Part shown: positions 13,550 to 14,279 of the stretch, one piece after another
How the letters are laid out: each line of letters begins with the position of its first letter
How positions within the stretch are numbered: the first letter of the stretch is position 1
Source: CAIZGX01 sp044374295
Lineage (GTDB): Bacteria > Bacteroidota > Bacteroidia > Flavobacteriales_D > Sanyastnellaceae
Assembly: GCA_044374295.1 (NCBI GenBank)
Contig: JBILOU010000053.1
Coordinates: 1-14,279, forward strand
Direction: 5' to 3'
DNA length: 14,279 nt
Notes under the pieces: generated by a model
Seen by the model: the letters and a program-made list of their open reading frames with translations, nothing else
The model's database searches: none
What the model was told of the DNA's origin: nothing
Program-made: the position numbers and the translations under genes

Positions 13550-14098
13550 TTAAGCTTGTTGGAATGGATTATTGCTTTTTCTGTGAAAGATGGAAATGAA
13601 CAAACCGATAAATAAGTATTGAAAAAAAGTGCTTATCCAAACGAGGGTGGCTATGAAAGCAGGCGAAACCATTGTTTCGATAAGTCCACTGTTTAAAATT
13701 TCATTGACCTGATCTCGACTAATGCCCTCTGTATTTGCAAGTGATTTTTTTATTTCCTCTTTCAAGAAGGCAATCATAGAGTTGTCTATATAACTCAGTT
13801 GTATGAAAGTGAAAAACATTTTTACGACACCTACGACTATGCCCATGCGCAAGCAAAACCACAATGCTTTTCCGTAATTGATCCCGTTGAAATAATTTTT
13901 ATACTTGTTAATAGCAAGTGTAAGACCAAAGACAATGATGACGACTGCAATTAATTCAAATGCTCCAGCGAAAGAAGGAAACCAAACTATAAGTTGCTCG
14001 CAGAGCAAATCGCCAAGTGCAATACCAATTCCGTATTTGAACAGAATTTGAATGACTTCCTTTCGGGACGGCGGATTTATTGATACTTCTTCTGACAT
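13550..14098 (-). CDS. DUF4199-type membrane protein, 182 aa
   Basis: I start at the ATG complement of 14096-14098 (MSEEVSINPPS); the open frame reaches 14152 but crosses a TACTTTTG -7 box at 14116-14123, which makes the longer form unlikely. Four hydrophobic segments are seen: about residues 18-35, 43-62, 78-101 and 143-170, with GKALWFCLRMGIVVGVVKMFFTFIQLSYID in the middle and a soluble helix KEEIKKSLANTEGISRDQVNEIL between the last two. The pattern fits DUF4199 (PF13858), a Bacteroidota inner-membrane family of unknown function. It lies directly upstream of the DPM1-like glycosyltransferase with a 3-base gap, an arrangement I recall as frequent in Flavobacteriia. A helper role for that enzyme is only a guess. 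Confidence 0.7.
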   Translation of the reverse strand: MSEEVSINPPSRKEVIQILFKYGIGIALGDLLCEQLIVWFPSFAGAFELIAVVIIVFGLTLAINKYKNYFNGINYGKALWFCLRMGIVVGVVKMFFTFIQLSYIDNSMIAFLKEEIKKSLANTEGISRDQVNEILNSGLIETMVSPAFIATLVWISTFFQYLFIGLFISIFHRKSNNPFQQA

Positions 14099-14115
14099 AG
14101 ATTTGTTTTCTATTG

Positions 14116-14123
14116 CAAAAGTA
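14116..14123 (-). promoter_or_regulatory. Candidate -7 box for the DUF4199-glycosyltransferase unit
   Basis: TACTTTTG on the minus strand, an exact TAnnTTTG match, 17 bases before the chosen ATG. It is the same octamer at nearly the same distance as the box before the TPR lipoprotein gene. No clear -33 TTG is present. Confidence 0.4.
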
Positions 14124-14133
14124 ACGAATGATT

Positions 14134-14164
14134 TTGCAAAGAAGCGATTCACGCCTTACATTTG
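14134..14164 (+). promoter_or_regulatory. Promoter of the SRP RNA gene (TTG - 20 bases - TACATTTG)
   Basis: TTG at 14134-14136 and TACATTTG at 14157-14164 are 20 bases apart, an exact match to the Bacteroidota housekeeping sigma consensus (TTG, 19-21 bases, TAnnTTTG). The 5' end of the mature RNA, G at 14171, lies 7 bases past the box. It sits back to back with the DUF4199 promoter in a 72-base divergent region. Confidence 0.75.
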
Positions 14165-14170
14165 CACAAA

Positions 14171-14264
14171 GGCAAGTCTTATACGACCAGCTCCTTTCAA
14201 ATCCTCCAGGGCCGGAAGGCAGCAAAGGTAGAAAGTTGTAGCGGTGCGATATAAGGGGCTTGCC
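14171..14264 (+). ncRNA. ffs: 4.5S-type signal recognition particle RNA
   Basis: A small bacterial SRP RNA of about 94 bases. The ends pair (GGCAAG at 14171-14176 with CTTGCC at 14259-14264), and the apex carries the conserved Ffh-binding hairpin: CCAGGGCCGGAAGGCAGCA, with the GGAA tetraloop closed by GGCC/GGC and the asymmetric internal loop with AGCA. This domain IV element is diagnostic. The RNA joins Ffh to target nascent membrane and secreted proteins to the translocon. It has no Alu domain, as expected outside Gram-positives of the Bacillus type. It is preceded by an excellent promoter and followed by a T-run. Confidence 0.95.
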
Positions 14265-14275
14265 TTCTTTTTTTT
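14257..14275 (+). terminator. Terminator of the SRP RNA (terminal stem plus T-run)
   Basis: The 3' arm GGCTTGCC of the SRP RNA closing stem is followed directly by TTCTTTTTTTT (14265-14275). The arm pairs with the RNA 5' end far upstream, so this is a long-range stem, but stem plus T-run is the usual end of short SRP RNAs. Confidence 0.6.
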
Positions 14276-14279
14276 GTCT

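Noticed and set aside
13550..14152. Longer DUF4199 reading frame starting at 14152
   Set aside because: The extension crosses a TAnnTTTG box and adds a non-conserved basic segment; the ATG at 14098 is better placed.

Overview
The window looks like a chromosomal piece of a Bacteroidota genome, probably Flavobacteriia or a close relative. I base this on exact TAnnTTTG promoter -7 boxes, start codons without Shine-Dalgarno sequences, Bacteroidota-typical families (DUF4476, DUF4199, short ACT-less SerA) and very tight gene packing. The source is inferred, not searched.

Layout. (1) 1-661: the 5' end of a minus-strand short-chain dehydrogenase, then about 525 bases without a gene. That gap holds an attC-like inverted repeat (176-257), two blocks of tiny hairpins joined by GAAT linkers (318-380 and 428-468), and a 14-base tandem repeat (541-664) that runs into the stop codon of the next gene. 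(2) 662-3377, all minus strand: two translationally coupled glycosyltransferases, a small secreted protein, a second and clearer array of nine hairpins joined by ATTC linkers (2886-3020), and a four-helix PF04020-type membrane protein whose last codons and stop lie inside that array. (3) 3479-6360: an exported NHL-propeller protein with a degenerate thioredoxin-like domain, convergent with a TPR lipoprotein; the stop codons overlap. (4) 6466-12599, plus strand: a Wzx-like flippase, an overlapping DUF4476 protein, then the tight unit serC - serA - DUF1015 - yggS. (5) 12596-14098, minus strand: a DPM1/ArnC-like membrane glycosyltransferase preceded by a DUF4199 membrane protein, transcribed DUF4199 first. 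(6) 14171-14264: the 4.5S signal recognition particle RNA with its own strong promoter and a T-run terminator.

How the genes work together. serC and serA are two steps of serine synthesis from 3-phosphoglycerate; no classical SerB phosphatase is present in the window. The third gene, DUF1015, carries a DGHHR motif that recalls ParB-like free serine kinases, so it may interconvert serine and phosphoserine. YggS handles pyridoxal phosphate, the cofactor of SerC. Three glycosyltransferases and a flippase point to cell-surface polysaccharide work on either side of this unit.

The most unusual material is the hairpin arrays. The arms differ from unit to unit but stay self-complementary, while a 4-base linker stays fixed. 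This is the signature of selection or copying at the level of secondary structure rather than sequence.
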